Below are positions 43,870 to 52,883 of a stretch of DNA of 64,000 nt, piece by piece; the first letter of the stretch is position 1; every line of letters begins with the position of its first letter. Source of the stretch: Cellulomonas sp. Y8 (GTDB lineage Bacteria; Actinomycetota; Actinomycetes; Actinomycetales; Cellulomonadaceae); NCBI RefSeq assembly GCF_008033115.1, contig NZ_CP041203.1:3534001-3598000 (forward strand), written 5' to 3'. The translations under genes and the position numbers were made by a program. A model generated the notes under the pieces. It made no database searches and had not been told where the DNA came from. It was given only the letters and a program-made list of their open reading frames with translations.

Positions 43870-44007
43870 ATGCGCACTTCGCTGAAGGCCATCGCCACCG
43901 CCGCTCTCGCCCTGACCCTCACGCTGGGCGCGTCGGGCGCCGCCAACGCAGCCGGCGGCTTCACCATCCAGAGCGGCGCGACGGGCTGCTGCCGGATCGT
44001 GGTCTGA
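43870..44007 (+). CDS. Small secreted peptide, candidate signalling pre-peptide
   Basis: A 45-codon gene with a good ribosome-binding site (AGGAGA at 43858-43863, six bases before ATG). The product has a classic signal peptide: MRTSLKAIATAALALTLTLG, then a small-residue region ending ANA at residue 27. The predicted mature part is AGGFTIQSGATGCCRIVV, with a Cys-Cys pair at residues 40-41. It lies 122 bases upstream of an HTH-TPR regulator. Size, secretion signal and neighbour resemble PapR/NprX-type pro-pheromones; this is an inference. It could also be a small secreted bacteriocin-like or wall peptide. Confidence 0.65.
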   Translation: MRTSLKAIATAALALTLTLGASGAANAAGGFTIQSGATGCCRIVV

Positions 44008-44116
44008 GCCCGTTCGGCGCCTCGCGGCTGATGCAGCCGGCCGCCGGGGCGCGTTGCGCGCCGGGCCCGGGGCGTGGCGGATGGGTGACAGGCTCGCCGT
44101 CACGAGGCGTCATAGG

Positions 44117-44122
44117 TACAGT
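44117..44122 (+). promoter_or_regulatory. Candidate -10 box, leaderless HTH-TPR gene
   Basis: TACAGT ends seven bases before the ATG at 44130 and overlaps one GTGACA half-site, so a protein bound there would affect this promoter. Confidence 0.5.
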
Positions 44123-44129
44123 GACACCC

Positions 44130-45461
44130 ATGACGACCATTGCTGACCGCGTCCGCCAGGCGCGGTTGGCCGCTGGGCTCTCCCAGACGGCCCTCGCAGG
44201 AGACGCGCTCTCGCCGAGCTACATCTCGCTGATCGAGTCCGGTCGGCGCGAGCCGACCGACGCGGCGCTGGGCGTCATCGCCGAGCGGCTCGGGTCCACC
44301 GTCGAGTATCTCAAGCACGGCGACGAGGGACCGGCCGAGGCGCGCGCCAAGCTCGCGCTCGACTACGCCCGCCTCGACCTGGTGTCGGGGGAGGCCTCGT
44401 CGGCCCGCGACCGGATCCTGGCGCTCGACCTGGAGCCGGTCACCCGGCAGGTGCGGGTCGAGGCGCTGCTGGCGCTCGCGCAGGCGCACGAGATGCTCGG
44501 CGACCTCGAGTCCGCCGTGGGCGTCCTCGAGCCGCTGCTCACGCAGGCGCGCGCCGAGCAGCACCACCTCGACGCGGCCGCGGCGGCCACGGCCCTCGTC
44601 GCCTCCTACGTGGAGTCCGGTGACCTCGGCCGCGCCATCGAGGTCGGCGACCGCCAGCTCGTCGAGCTCGAGGAGGCCGGCCTCACCGGCACCGACGAGC
44701 ACCTGCGGCTCGGCTCCACGACCCTGTGGGCGTACGTCGAGCGCGGCGACCTGCTGTACGCGACGCACCGGGCGTCCGAGCTGATCCGCCAGGCGGAGTC
44801 GCTCGGCACCCCGCGCGGTCGCGGCTCCGTCTACTGGAACGCGGCGCTCGTCGCGGAGCAGCGGCACGACTACGCCCTGGCCAAGCGCTACACCGAGCGC
44901 GCGCTCGCCCTGCTGGGCGAGGGCGAGGTCAGCCGCGACATCCCGCGTCTGCGGCTCAACTACGCGTGGCTGCTGCTCCGCAGCGACCCCGCGGAGCCGG
45001 CGACCGCCCTCGAGCAGCTCGACCGCGCCGCTCCGGAGCTCGAGGTCTCGGGCTCCGAGGTGGAGATGGCGCGCCTCGACGTCGAGCGGTCCCGCGCGCA
45101 CCTCATGCAGAGCGACCCGATCGCGGCCGAGATGTACGGCCGCGCGGCGCTCGACCGCCTCGGTGACCAGCCCCGCCTCGACGGCGCGGCGGCGCAGCTC
45201 GCGATCGGCGACGCGCTGCACGCCCGCGGCGAGGTCGAGGCGGCGTCCCGGGCGTACCGCTGGGCGGCCGACATGCTCGGCATGATGTCCGCGTCCCGGC
45301 AGTCCGCCGCGGTGTGGCGCGAGCTCGGCGACCGGTTCCTCGGGCACGGCGACGTGACCGGGGCGGCACAGGCGTTCGACCGCGCGCTGCGGGAGGCGGG
45401 CTTCCGGCCCGCCGTGCCCGCGGTGCTGTGGGAGGCGTGGAGCGCGGTGGCTCAGGACTGA
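44130..45461 (+). CDS. XRE-family regulator with TPR domain (RRNPP-like)
   Basis: A 443-residue protein with an N-terminal XRE helix-turn-helix (residues 4-61: IADRVRQARLAAGLSQTALA, LSPSYISLIESGRREPTD, ERLGSTVEYL). About 370 residues of helical TPR-like repeats follow (ALAQAHEMLGDLESAVGVLE, YALAKRYTERALALLGEG, GDVTGAAQAFDRALREAGF). This two-part design is that of RRNPP peptide receptors (PlcR, NprR, Rgg) that bind a re-imported pheromone in the TPR groove, though XRE-TPR proteins without a peptide also exist. Its gene sits just after the secreted-peptide gene and ends at a strong terminator. Confidence 0.85.
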   Translation: MTTIADRVRQARLAAGLSQTALAGDALSPSYISLIESGRREPTDAALGVIAERLGSTVEYLKHGDEGPAEARAKLALDYARLDLVSGEASSARDRILALDLEPVTRQVRVEALLALAQAHEMLGDLESAVGVLEPLLTQARAEQHHLDAAAAATALVASYVESGDLGRAIEVGDRQLVELEEAGLTGTDEHLRLGSTTLWAYVERGDLLYATHRASELIRQAESLGTPRGRGSVYWNAALVAEQRHDYALAKRYTERALALLGEGEVSRDIPRLRLNYAWLLLRSDPAEPATALEQLDRAAPELEVSGSEVEMARLDVERSRAHLMQSDPIAAEMYGRAALDRLGDQPRLDGAAAQLAIGDALHARGEVEAASRAYRWAADMLGMMSASRQSAAVWRELGDRFLGHGDVTGAAQAFDRALREAGFRPAVPAVLWEAWSAVAQD

Positions 45462-45503
45462 GCGACCGCGTTCCCCACGGAAGGGCCGCGGCCCGACCGC
45501 ACA

Positions 45504-45537
45504 GAGGGCGTCACCCCGCAGGGGGGGTGACGCCCTC
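45504..45537 (+). terminator. Stem-loop terminator of the HTH-TPR gene
   Basis: A perfect 14-bp stem: GAGGGCGTCACCCC (45504-45517) and its complement (45524-45537), six-base loop, 43 bases after the stop codon. No long T-run. Confidence 0.8.
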
Positions 45538-45556
45538 GGCGCGTCCGGGGGCCCGC

Positions 45557-45622
45557 CCGCCTCGCCGGGCCCACCGCCTCGCCGAGCCCGCCCGCCTCGC
45601 TGAGCCCGCCCGCCTCGCTGAG
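45557..45622. repeat. 18-base tandem repeat
   Basis: Units of CCGCCTCGCYGAGCCCGC repeat 3.7 times (17, 18, 18 and 13 bases) and run straight into the 56-base palindrome. Too few and too regular without spacers to be a CRISPR. Confidence 0.75.
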
Positions 45623-45675
45623 TGGGCAGTAGATGTCCCCTCGTCGGCCGACGAGGGGACATCTACTGCCCACTC
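45620..45675. repeat. Perfect 56-base palindrome (28-bp arms, no loop)
   Basis: Arms at 45620-45647 and 45648-45675 are perfect reverse complements with no spacer; the left arm begins GAGTGGGCAGTAGATGTCCC. Lies between the convergent HTH-TPR and rpsT genes, flanked by a tandem repeat and by two ordinary terminators. Confidence 0.9.
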
Positions 45676-45704
45676 GGCGGGAGGGGGTTCGCCGCGGGGA
45701 CGAC

Positions 45705-45740
45705 GAAGGGCGCCACCCCGTGGAGAGGGTGGCGCCCTTC
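45705..45740 (-). terminator. Stem-loop terminator of rpsT
   Basis: GAAGGGCGCCACCC (45705-45718) pairs with 45727-45740 across an eight-base loop, directly behind the rpsT stop. Confidence 0.8.
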
Positions 45741-45758
45741 GTGAAGGCTACGGTCGCG

Positions 45759-46019
45759 TCAGAGCGCGTTGACCGACTTCGCCAGCGCCGACTTCTTGTT
45801 GGCGGCCTGGTTGGCGTGGATGACGCCCTTCGAGACGGCCTTGTCGAGCTTCTTCGACGCGGCGACGAGCGCGACGCCCGCGGCGTCCTTGTCGCCACCG
45901 GCGACGGCCTCGCGCACGCGGCGCACGAACGTCTTCAGCTCGGACTTGACAGCCTTGTTACGCAGGCGCGCCTTCTCGTTGGTGCGGATGCGCTTCATCT
46001 GGGACTTGATGTTGGCCAC
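45759..46019 (-). CDS. rpsT: 30S ribosomal protein S20
   Basis: An 86-residue basic protein of the small subunit that binds 16S rRNA. Starts [20 protein letters not shown] and contains [21 protein letters not shown], both near-invariant. Full length. Its own promoter must lie in 46020-46301, where I see no clear -10/-35 pair. Confidence 0.98.
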   Translation of the reverse strand: MANIKSQMKRIRTNEKARLRNKAVKSELKTFVRRVREAVAGGDKDAAGVALVAASKKLDKAVSKGVIHANQAANKKSALAKSVNAL

Positions 46020-46288
46020 GGTGTGGACTCTCTTCGTGTGTTCGCCGGAGCGAGAGGAACAAGGTCGTAGAGGGCGCGTCCGGCGCCGGGACTGGGGCGT
46101 GGGGACACCCGCGGAGAGGAACCGGACTTGTGCCCGCCGACCCGGGCGGACACGCGACTGACAAGCCTACCAGGCGAGCAGCCGCCGGACGAAGCCCGCG
46201 GGCGTGACCCGCGCCTCCACGGGCTGCCGCGCCGTGCCGCAGGGGCCAGCGGGCCCGTAAGTCCTCGTCGGCGCCCTGTGGCCCACCC

Positions 46289-46294
46289 TAGGGT
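46289..46294 (+). promoter_or_regulatory. Candidate -10 box, leaderless methyltransferase gene
   Basis: TAGGGT ends seven bases before the ATG at 46302. Confidence 0.5.
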
Positions 46295-46301
46295 GCCGCC
46301 C

Positions 46302-47135
46302 ATGAGCAGCGACGCCGCGGCGGTGAACCGGCGCAGCTGGGACGCCGTCGTCCCCGCCCACCTCCTCGCCTACGGGGCCGACGCCTTCACCGCCGAGGAC
46401 GGCCGGATCACCTCGGTCGTCCGCGACGACCTCGCCGCGCTCGCGCCACACCTGCCCGACGGGTCGCCGGCGGGGCTCGACCTGGTGCACCTCCAGTGCC
46501 ACATCGGGCTCGACACGCTGTCGTGGGCGCGGCTCGGGGCCCGGGTGACGGGGATCGACCTGTCGGGCGCCTCGACGGCCGCGGCGCGGCAGCTCGCGGA
46601 GCAGGCCGGGCTGGCGGCGACCTTCCTGGAGAGCGACGTGGCGCACGCCCTCGACGTGTGCGCCGACCGGTTCGACGTCGTCTACACCGGGATCGGCGCG
46701 CTCTGCTGGCTGCCCGACCTCGACGCCTGGGCGCGCACCGTCGCGGGGCTGCTCCGGCCGGGCGGGACGTTCTACGTCCGCGAGGCGCACCCGGTGCTCT
46801 ACGCCCTCGACGCGGAGCGGACGGACGGCGCCCTCGTGCTGACGCAGCCGTACTTCGGCGGCGCGCCCCGGCACCACCGGCACGCGTCGACGTACGCCGG
46901 GGGAGCGGTGCCCGAGGACGCGCGGGACACCTACGAGTGGCAGCACGGGCTGGCCGAGGTCGTGCAGGCGCTGCTCGGCGCCGGGCTGCGGCTCGTCGCG
47001 ATCGCGGAGCACCGGACGATCCCGTGGCGCGCGTTGCCGGGGATGGTGCCGACCGGCGACGGCAGCTGGGCGCTCCCGGAGAACGGCGACCGCCTGCCGC
47101 TGACGTTCGCCCTGACCGCGACGAAGCCGGCCTGA
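46302..47135 (+). CDS. Class I SAM-dependent methyltransferase
   Basis: A 277-residue Rossmann-fold methyltransferase. Motif I is [20 protein letters not shown], a common form of VLDLGCGxG in this subfamily, followed by [27 protein letters not shown] and [18 protein letters not shown]. The substrate is unknown. A stand-alone gene between rpsT and lepA, probably on a leaderless transcript. Confidence 0.87.
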   Translation: MSSDAAAVNRRSWDAVVPAHLLAYGADAFTAEDGRITSVVRDDLAALAPHLPDGSPAGLDLVHLQCHIGLDTLSWARLGARVTGIDLSGASTAAARQLAEQAGLAATFLESDVAHALDVCADRFDVVYTGIGALCWLPDLDAWARTVAGLLRPGGTFYVREAHPVLYALDAERTDGALVLTQPYFGGAPRHHRHASTYAGGAVPEDARDTYEWQHGLAEVVQALLGAGLRLVAIAEHRTIPWRALPGMVPTGDGSWALPENGDRLPLTFALTATKPA

Positions 47136-47247
47136 CGCGCCCGGCCCGGGACCCGCTGCGCGGCGCGGCTCGGCGCCCGGCTCGGGTGCCGGGCGCGGGC
47201 ATGGGACCATGGGGGGTAGTCCCGACCCTGCGAAACCGAGGGAGCAC

Positions 47248-49128
47248 GTGTCCCCGATCCCGAGCGCCGAGCAGTCCCGGCGCATCATCCCCGCGGCGAC
47301 CCCGCCCGAGCTGCTGCGCAACTTCTGCATCATCGCGCACATCGACCACGGCAAGTCGACGCTCGCCGACCGCATGCTGCAGCTGACCGGCGTCGTCGAC
47401 TCGCGTGCCATGCGCGCGCAGTACCTCGACCGCATGGACATCGAGCGCGAGCGCGGGATCACGATCAAGTCCCAGGCCGTGCGCATGCCGTGGGCGATGG
47501 GTGACACCCCGTACGCGCTCAACATGATCGACACCCCGGGCCACGTCGACTTCACCTACGAGGTGTCCCGGTCGCTCGCCGCCTGCGAGGGCGCCGTGCT
47601 GCTGGTCGACGCCGCGCAGGGCATCGAGGCGCAGACGCTGGCCAACCTGTACCTGGCGATGGAGAACGACCTCCAGATCATCCCGGTGCTGAACAAGATC
47701 GACCTGCCGGCGGCGCAGCCCGAGAAGTACGCCGAGGAGCTCGCGAGCCTCATCGGCGGCGACCCGGCCGACTGCCTCAAGGTGTCGGGCAAGACGGGCG
47801 AGGGCGTCGAGGCGCTGCTGGACCGGATCGTCGAGCTGGTCCCCGCCCCGACCGGCGACCCCGACGCCCCGGCGCGCGCGATGATCTTCGACTCGGTCTA
47901 CGACACCTACCGCGGCGTCGTGACCTACGTGCGGGTCAAGGACGGCAACCTCAACCCGCGCGAGCGCATCGCGATGATGTCGACGAAGGCCACGCACGAG
48001 CTGCTGGAGATCGGCGTCATCTCGCCCGAGCCCGTCCCCACCAAGGGCTTGGGCGTCGGCGAGGTCGGCTACCTCATCACCGGCGTGAAGGACGTCCGCC
48101 AGTCGAAGGTCGGCGACACCGTCACGAACGCGAGCAAGCCCGCCACCGAGGCGATCGGCGGCTACTCCGACCCGAAGCCGATGGTGTTCTCGGGTCTGTA
48201 CCCGATCGACGGCTCGGACTACCCGGTGCTGCGCGACGCGCTCGACAAGCTCAAGCTCAACGACGCCGCGCTGAACTACGAGCCCGAGACCTCGGTCGCC
48301 CTGGGCTTCGGGTTCCGCGTCGGGTTCCTCGGCCTGCTGCACCTCGAGATCATCCGGGAGCGGCTGGAGCGCGAGTTCAACCTCGACCTCATCTCGACCG
48401 CGCCGAACGTGGTCTACGAGGTGACGATGGAGGACCGCCAGGTCGTCACCGTCACCAACCCGAGCGAGTTCCCCGGCGGCAAGATCCGCGAGGTGCGCGA
48501 GCCGGTCGTGAAGTCGACGATCCTCGCCCCGAGCGAGTTCATCGGCGCGATCATGGAGCTCTGCCAGGGCAAGCGCGGCGACCTGCTCGGCATGGACTAC
48601 CTGTCCGAGGACCGCGTCGAGATGCGCTACACGCTGCCGCTCGCGGAGATCGTGTTCGACTTCTTCGACCAGCTGAAGTCCCGCACCCGCGGCTACGCGA
48701 GCCTCGACTACGAGCCCGTCGGCGAGCAGGTCGCGGACCTGGTGAAGGTCGACATCCTGCTGCAGGGCGAGCAGGTCGACGCGTTCAGCTCGATCGTGCA
48801 CAGGGACAAGGCGTACTCCTACGGCGTGATGATGGCGTCCAAGCTCAAGGACCTCATCCCGCGCCAGCAGTTCGAGGTGCCGATCCAGGCGGCCGTCGGC
48901 TCCCGCGTGATCGCCCGCGAGACCATCCGCGCGATCCGCAAGGACGTCCTCGCCAAGTGCTACGGCGGCGACATCACCCGCAAGCGCAAGCTGCTGGAGA
49001 AGCAGAAGGAGGGCAAGAAGCGCATGAAGACCATCGGCCGGGTCGACGTGCCGCAGGAGGCCTTCATCGCGGCGCTGTCGTCCGACGCGGGCGGCGCCAA
49101 GGACGCCAAGGACGCGAAGAAGAAGTGA
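47248..49128 (+). CDS. lepA: Elongation factor 4 (ribosome back-translocase)
   Basis: A 626-residue translational GTPase. P-loop [14 protein letters not shown], switch [18 protein letters not shown] in [11 protein letters not shown], then the EF4-only C-terminal domain with [34 protein letters not shown] and [27 protein letters not shown] five bases before the GTG at 47248 decides this start over an in-frame ATG at 47209. The stop overlaps hemW (GTGA). Confidence 0.98.
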   Translation: MSPIPSAEQSRRIIPAATPPELLRNFCIIAHIDHGKSTLADRMLQLTGVVDSRAMRAQYLDRMDIERERGITIKSQAVRMPWAMGDTPYALNMIDTPGHVDFTYEVSRSLAACEGAVLLVDAAQGIEAQTLANLYLAMENDLQIIPVLNKIDLPAAQPEKYAEELASLIGGDPADCLKVSGKTGEGVEALLDRIVELVPAPTGDPDAPARAMIFDSVYDTYRGVVTYVRVKDGNLNPRERIAMMSTKATHELLEIGVISPEPVPTKGLGVGEVGYLITGVKDVRQSKVGDTVTNASKPATEAIGGYSDPKPMVFSGLYPIDGSDYPVLRDALDKLKLNDAALNYEPETSVALGFGFRVGFLGLLHLEIIRERLEREFNLDLISTAPNVVYEVTMEDRQVVTVTNPSEFPGGKIREVREPVVKSTILAPSEFIGAIMELCQGKRGDLLGMDYLSEDRVEMRYTLPLAEIVFDFFDQLKSRTRGYASLDYEPVGEQVADLVKVDILLQGEQVDAFSSIVHRDKAYSYGVMMASKLKDLIPRQQFEVPIQAAVGSRVIARETIRAIRKDVLAKCYGGDITRKRKLLEKQKEGKKRMKTIGRVDVPQEAFIAALSSDAGGAKDAKDAKKK

Positions 49129-50371
49129 GCCCGGCGCTCCCGGAGGGTGACGCCGCTCCCGCGGACGGCGCCCTCCCGCCGGGCGTGCGGGACGGCGCGG
49201 GCGACCGCGGGTTCGGCGTGTACCTGCACGTCCCGTTCTGCACGGTGCGCTGCGGCTACTGCGACTTCAACACGTACACGGCGACCGAGCTCGGCGGCGG
49301 CGCCTCCCAGGTGGCCTACGCGGACACGGCGCTGGCGGAGATCGCGCTGGGCGCCCGGGTCACGGCCGCGGCCGGGTTGCCGCCCAGGCCCGCCTCGACG
49401 GTGTTCGTCGGTGGCGGCACCCCCACGGTGCTGCCGGCGTCCGACCTGGTCCGGATGCTCGACGGCGTCCGCGGCGCCTGGGGGCCTCGCGGACGACGCC
49501 GAGGTCACGACCGAGGCCAACCCGGACTCGGTGACCCCGGAGTCGCTGGCCGAGCTGGCGCGCGGCGGGTTCACGCGCGTGTCGTTCGGCATGCAGTCGG
49601 CGGTGCCGCACGTGCTCGCGACGCTGGAGCGCACCCACGACCCGCGCCGGATCCCCGACGTCGTGCGCTGGGCGCGGGACGCCGGGCTCGCCGTGTCGCT
49701 CGACCTCATCTACGGCACGCCGGGGGGAGTCGCTCGCCGACTGGCGGACCTCCCTGGAGACGGCGCTGGCCACCGGCGTCGACCACGTGTCGGCGTACGC
49801 GCTCGTCGTCGAGCAGGGGACCAAGATGGCGGTGCAGGTGCGCCGCGGCGACCTGGCGCTGCCCGACGAGGACGACCAGGCGGCGAAGTACGAGCTCGCC
49901 GACGACCTGCTCACCGAGGCCGGCCTGCACTGGTACGAGGTCAGCAACTGGGCGCGCACCCCCGCGGACGCGTGCCGGCACAACCTCGCCTACTGGCGGA
50001 ACGACGACTGGTGGGGCGTCGGGCCCGGGGCGCACAGCCACGTCGGCGGCGTGCGCTGGTGGAACGTCAAGCACCCGCGGGCGTACGCGGCGCGGCTCGC
50101 CGCGGGGCAGAGCCCGGCCGCGGGGCGGGAGACCGTCGAGGACGCGTCGGCGCGGCTCGAGCGCGTGATGCTCGGGGTGCGGCTCGACGAGGGGCTGCCC
50201 GTCGAGGTGCTGAGCCCCGCCGGACGTGCCCGGGTCGCCGGGCTGGTGGCCGACGGGCTGGTCGACGCGCGCGCGGCGCTGGGCGCCGGGGGCCGGCCGG
50301 GCCGCCGGGTGCGGCTCACGCGCCGGGGCCGGCTGCTGGCCGACTCGGTCGTCCGCACCCTCGCGGACTGA
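49125..50371 (+). pseudogene. hemW: HemW-type radical SAM protein, two frameshifts
   Basis: Radical SAM protein of the heme-chaperone HemW family. The Fe-S motif CTVRCGYCDFNTYT (CxxxCxxC) and VFVGGGTPTVLP are intact. The frame breaks at a five-G run (49480-49484), where removing one G gives GLADDAEVTTEANPDSV. It breaks again in a six-G run (49722-49727), where removing one G gives ESLADWRTSLETALATG. The restored 414-residue protein, with a winged-helix end, is otherwise well conserved. Both errors lengthen G runs, so sequencing error is the likely cause. Coupled to lepA as usual. Confidence 0.88.
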
Positions 50372-50382
50372 CCCCGCGAAGA

Positions 50383-50438
50383 CGAGTGGAGCGTCCCCCC
50401 GAACACGCCGAGGCGTGTCGGGCGGGACGCTCCACTCG
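50383..50438. terminator. Two-level hairpin between convergent hemW and DUF4870 genes
   Basis: CGAGTGGAGCGTCCC (50383-50397) pairs perfectly with 50424-50438; inside, CACGCC/GGCGTG forms a second stem. Probably a bidirectional terminator. Confidence 0.8.
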
Positions 50439-50461
50439 GGGGTGCGGCTAGCGCGGGGTGG

Positions 50462-50912
50462 TCACTTCACCAGGCGCAGGGTGACCGGGTAGCGGTACCA
50501 CTGGCCCTTGTTGACGGCGACGGCCGCGAGGATCGAGAACACCAGCGCGACGACGCCCACCACGAACGGCAGGAACGCCAGGATGCCCAGCGTGACGGTG
50601 CCCAGGATCGCGGCGGCGATGTACGCGATCACGACCGTGATCTGGAAGTTCAGCGCCTCCTTGGCCTGGTCGTCCAGGAACGGGCCGCGGCCCTTGAAGA
50701 CCAGCCAGATCACGAGCGGCGCGATGAACGAGAAGATGATCCCGCCCAGGTGCGCGAGCAGCGACCAGGTCTTCTCCTCGTCCGGGCGCAGCGGCTGCTG
50801 CGGCTGGGCCCCGTACGGCTGCTGCGGCTGGCCGCCGTACGGCTGCTGGGGCTGACCGCCGAACGGCGGCTGCTGCTGACCGCCCGCGGGGCGGCTGCTG
50901 GTCGTACGACAT
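50462..50912 (-). pseudogene. DUF4870-type membrane protein, one-base frameshift
   Basis: Small membrane protein (149 residues once corrected). The Pro/Gln-rich head with repeats of PQQPYGGQ is followed by EEKTWSLLAHLGGIIFSFIA and two further spans, WYRYPVTLRLVK at the end. The head is out of frame with the ATG at 50912 because of an extra G in the GGGG run at 50888-50891; GAGGAG precedes that ATG. Function unknown. The next gene, divergent at 51074, also has a Pro/Gln-rich head. Confidence 0.8.
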
Positions 50913-51073
50913 GAGTCTCCTCGTGGGTGCTGCGGGGCTACGGCGGTCGAAGCGTAGCGGTGTGACCGGGTCTTTCGTCCCCTTTGCCCCTGCGGTGGAC
51001 TCCTTGACACCCGTGGGTCGCCTTCGGTTCGCTGGCCGGACGGGCGACGGGCGTCCGACCAGGAGGGCACGCG

Positions 51074-51957
51074 ATGACCGAGAACCCGGGCACCACCCCG
51101 CCGCGCGACGACGAGCCGCAGCCGTCCCAGGGGCAGCCGCCGGCCGGCCCTCCGCCCGCCCCGCAGCAGCCGTACGGCCAGCAGCCGCCGCCCGGCCAGC
51201 CGTACCCGCCGCAGCAGCCCTACCCGCAGCCGGGCTACGCCCAGCAGCCCTCCGGCGCCCCCTACGGCGCCCCGACCGCCGGGACGAGCGTCGGCGACGC
51301 GTTCAGCTGGGGCTGGACCAAGTTCACCCAGCAGGTCGGCCCGTTCCTGCTCGGCGTCCTCGCCTACCTGGCGGTCATCGTCGTGGTCTCCGCGGTGCTG
51401 TTCGCGGTGATCCTCGGCGGCACCGTCGCGAGCGTCGACCCGGACACACCCAGGAGCTGCGCAACGGCGCGGGCGTCGGCCTGGTGTTCGGCTACCTGCT
51501 GGTGGCCGCGGTCGCCGTCCTGCTGTCCGCCTTCATGCAGGCCGGGGTGACCCGCGCGACGCTCGAGGTCGCCGACGGGCGCCGGATCGAGGTGGGCACG
51601 TTCTTCCGGTTCGACGACTTCGGGAAGGTCGTCGTGGCGGCGCTGCTCGTCGGGCTCGGCACCGCGGTCGGCACGCTGCTGTTCGTGATCCCGGGCCTGG
51701 TGTTCGCGTTCCTCGCGCAGTTCACGCTGTTCTACGTCATCGACAAGCGGATGGCGCCCGTGGACGCGATCCGGTCGAGCTTCACGCTGGTGAGCCGGAA
51801 CCTCGGGACCGTCCTGCTGCTGTTCCTCGCGGTCTACGCGGCGAACCTGGTCGGCTCGGCGCTGTGCGGCATCGGCCAGCTGGTGTCGTTCCCGGTCGGC
51901 CTGCTCGCGACGACCTGGATGTACCGCCGGCTGCAGGACGAGCCCGTCGCCCCCTGA
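51074..51957 (+). pseudogene. Membrane protein with Pro/Gln head, one-base frameshift
   Basis: About 294 residues once corrected. A hydrophilic head rich in Pro, Gln and Tyr (QPPPGQPYPPQQPYPQPGYA) is followed by FSWGWTKFTQQVGPFLLGVL and four or five membrane segments with GVTRATLEVADGRRIEVGTFF and VIDKRMAPVDAIRSSFTLV. This resembles the membrane domain of actinobacterial glycerophosphodiester-phosphodiesterase-like proteins. The frame breaks near 51445, where one base appears to be missing between VASVDPD and TQELRNGAG. Confidence 0.78.
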
Positions 51958-51982
51958 GCCCGCGGCCCCGACCGCGGCCGCC

Positions 51983-52834
51983 TCAGGGCGCCGTCACGAA
52001 GTCGATCAGCTCCTCGACCCGCCCCAGCAGCGACGGCTCCAGGTCGGCGTACGACCGCACGGAGCGCAGGATCCGCTGCCATGCGCGGGCGACGTCGGCC
52101 TGCTCGTCGGCGGGCCAGCCGAGCTCGCGCAGGATGCCGCGCTTCCACTCGGTGCCGCGCTCGATCGTCGGCCAGGCGGTCAGCCCGACGCGCGCGGGCT
52201 TCACGGCCTGCCACACGTCGACGTAGGGGTGCCCGAGCACGAGCAGCGTCCCGGCGGGCACGGTGCGCGCGGCCTCGTCGGCGATCCGCTGCTCCTTCGA
52301 CCCGGGCACCAGGTGGTCGACGAGCACGCCGACCTTCTTGCCCGGCCCGGGGCGGAAGTCACGCAGCGCGTCGACGAGGTTGTCGACGCCGTCGAGCAGC
52401 TCGACCACGACGCCCTCGGCGCGCAGGTCGTCGCCCCAGACCTTCTCGACGAGCTCGGCGTCGTGCTTGCCCTCGACCCAGATCCGGCTGCCGATCGCGA
52501 CCCGCGCGCGCTGGTCGGCCGCCGCGAGGGACCCGGACGCGGTGCGCTTCGGCCCGGTCGGTGCGGTCGGCCGGGGCGGCACCAGCTCGACCGGCTTGCC
52601 GTCGACCCAGAACCCCGGCCCGAGCCGGAAGGTGCGCGTCCGCCCGCGCCGGTCCTCCAGGACGACGACGTGCTCGCCGCCCGACTTCTCGACCCGGACG
52701 ACGGCGCCGACCCAGCCGGTCGTGACCTCCTCGACGACCAGGCCGCGCTCGGCGGGCGTCGGGGTCGAGGTGGGCCGGCGGTGCGCGCTCGAGGAGCCCG
52801 CGGACAGGACGTCGGTTCCGTAGCGGTCGGTCAC
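51983..52834 (-). CDS. DUF3097 family protein
   Basis: A 283-residue actinobacterial protein. The N-terminal half has a small beta-rich domain (VGAVVRVEKSGGEHVVVLED, RTFRLGPGFWVDGKPVELVP). The C-terminal half begins SRIWVEGKHDAELVEKVWGDDL and holds GKKVGVLVDHLVPGSKEQRI and a TLLVLGHPYVDVWQAVKP strand, a Toprim-like arrangement of acidic residues. It may act on nucleic acid, but no activity is known to me. The GTG at 52834 starts the conserved region (VTDRYGTDVL). Confidence 0.85.
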   Translation of the reverse strand: MTDRYGTDVLSAGSSSAHRRPTSTPTPAERGLVVEEVTTGWVGAVVRVEKSGGEHVVVLEDRRGRTRTFRLGPGFWVDGKPVELVPPRPTAPTGPKRTASGSLAAADQRARVAIGSRIWVEGKHDAELVEKVWGDDLRAEGVVVELLDGVDNLVDALRDFRPGPGKKVGVLVDHLVPGSKEQRIADEAARTVPAGTLLVLGHPYVDVWQAVKPARVGLTAWPTIERGTEWKRGILRELGWPADEQADVARAWQRILRSVRSYADLEPSLLGRVEELIDFVTAP

Positions 52835-52883
52835 CCGCGGCAGCCTAGGTGCCGACCGCTCGCCCGCGTGGTACGACACGACG

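Noticed and set aside
43823..43885. Alternative 20-codon ORF (ATG at 43823) before the peptide gene
   Set aside because: The AGGAGG at 43792 is too far from this ATG, and the frame is overlapped by the better-supported secreted-peptide gene with its own ribosome-binding site.
45557..45675. Repeat cluster as a CRISPR array
   Set aside because: Units are contiguous without unique spacers, fewer than four, and no cas genes are near.
49480..49727. Programmed frameshifting in hemW
   Set aside because: Two shifts in the same direction at G runs without slippery heptamer or stimulatory stem, and similar errors occur in unrelated genes in this window.
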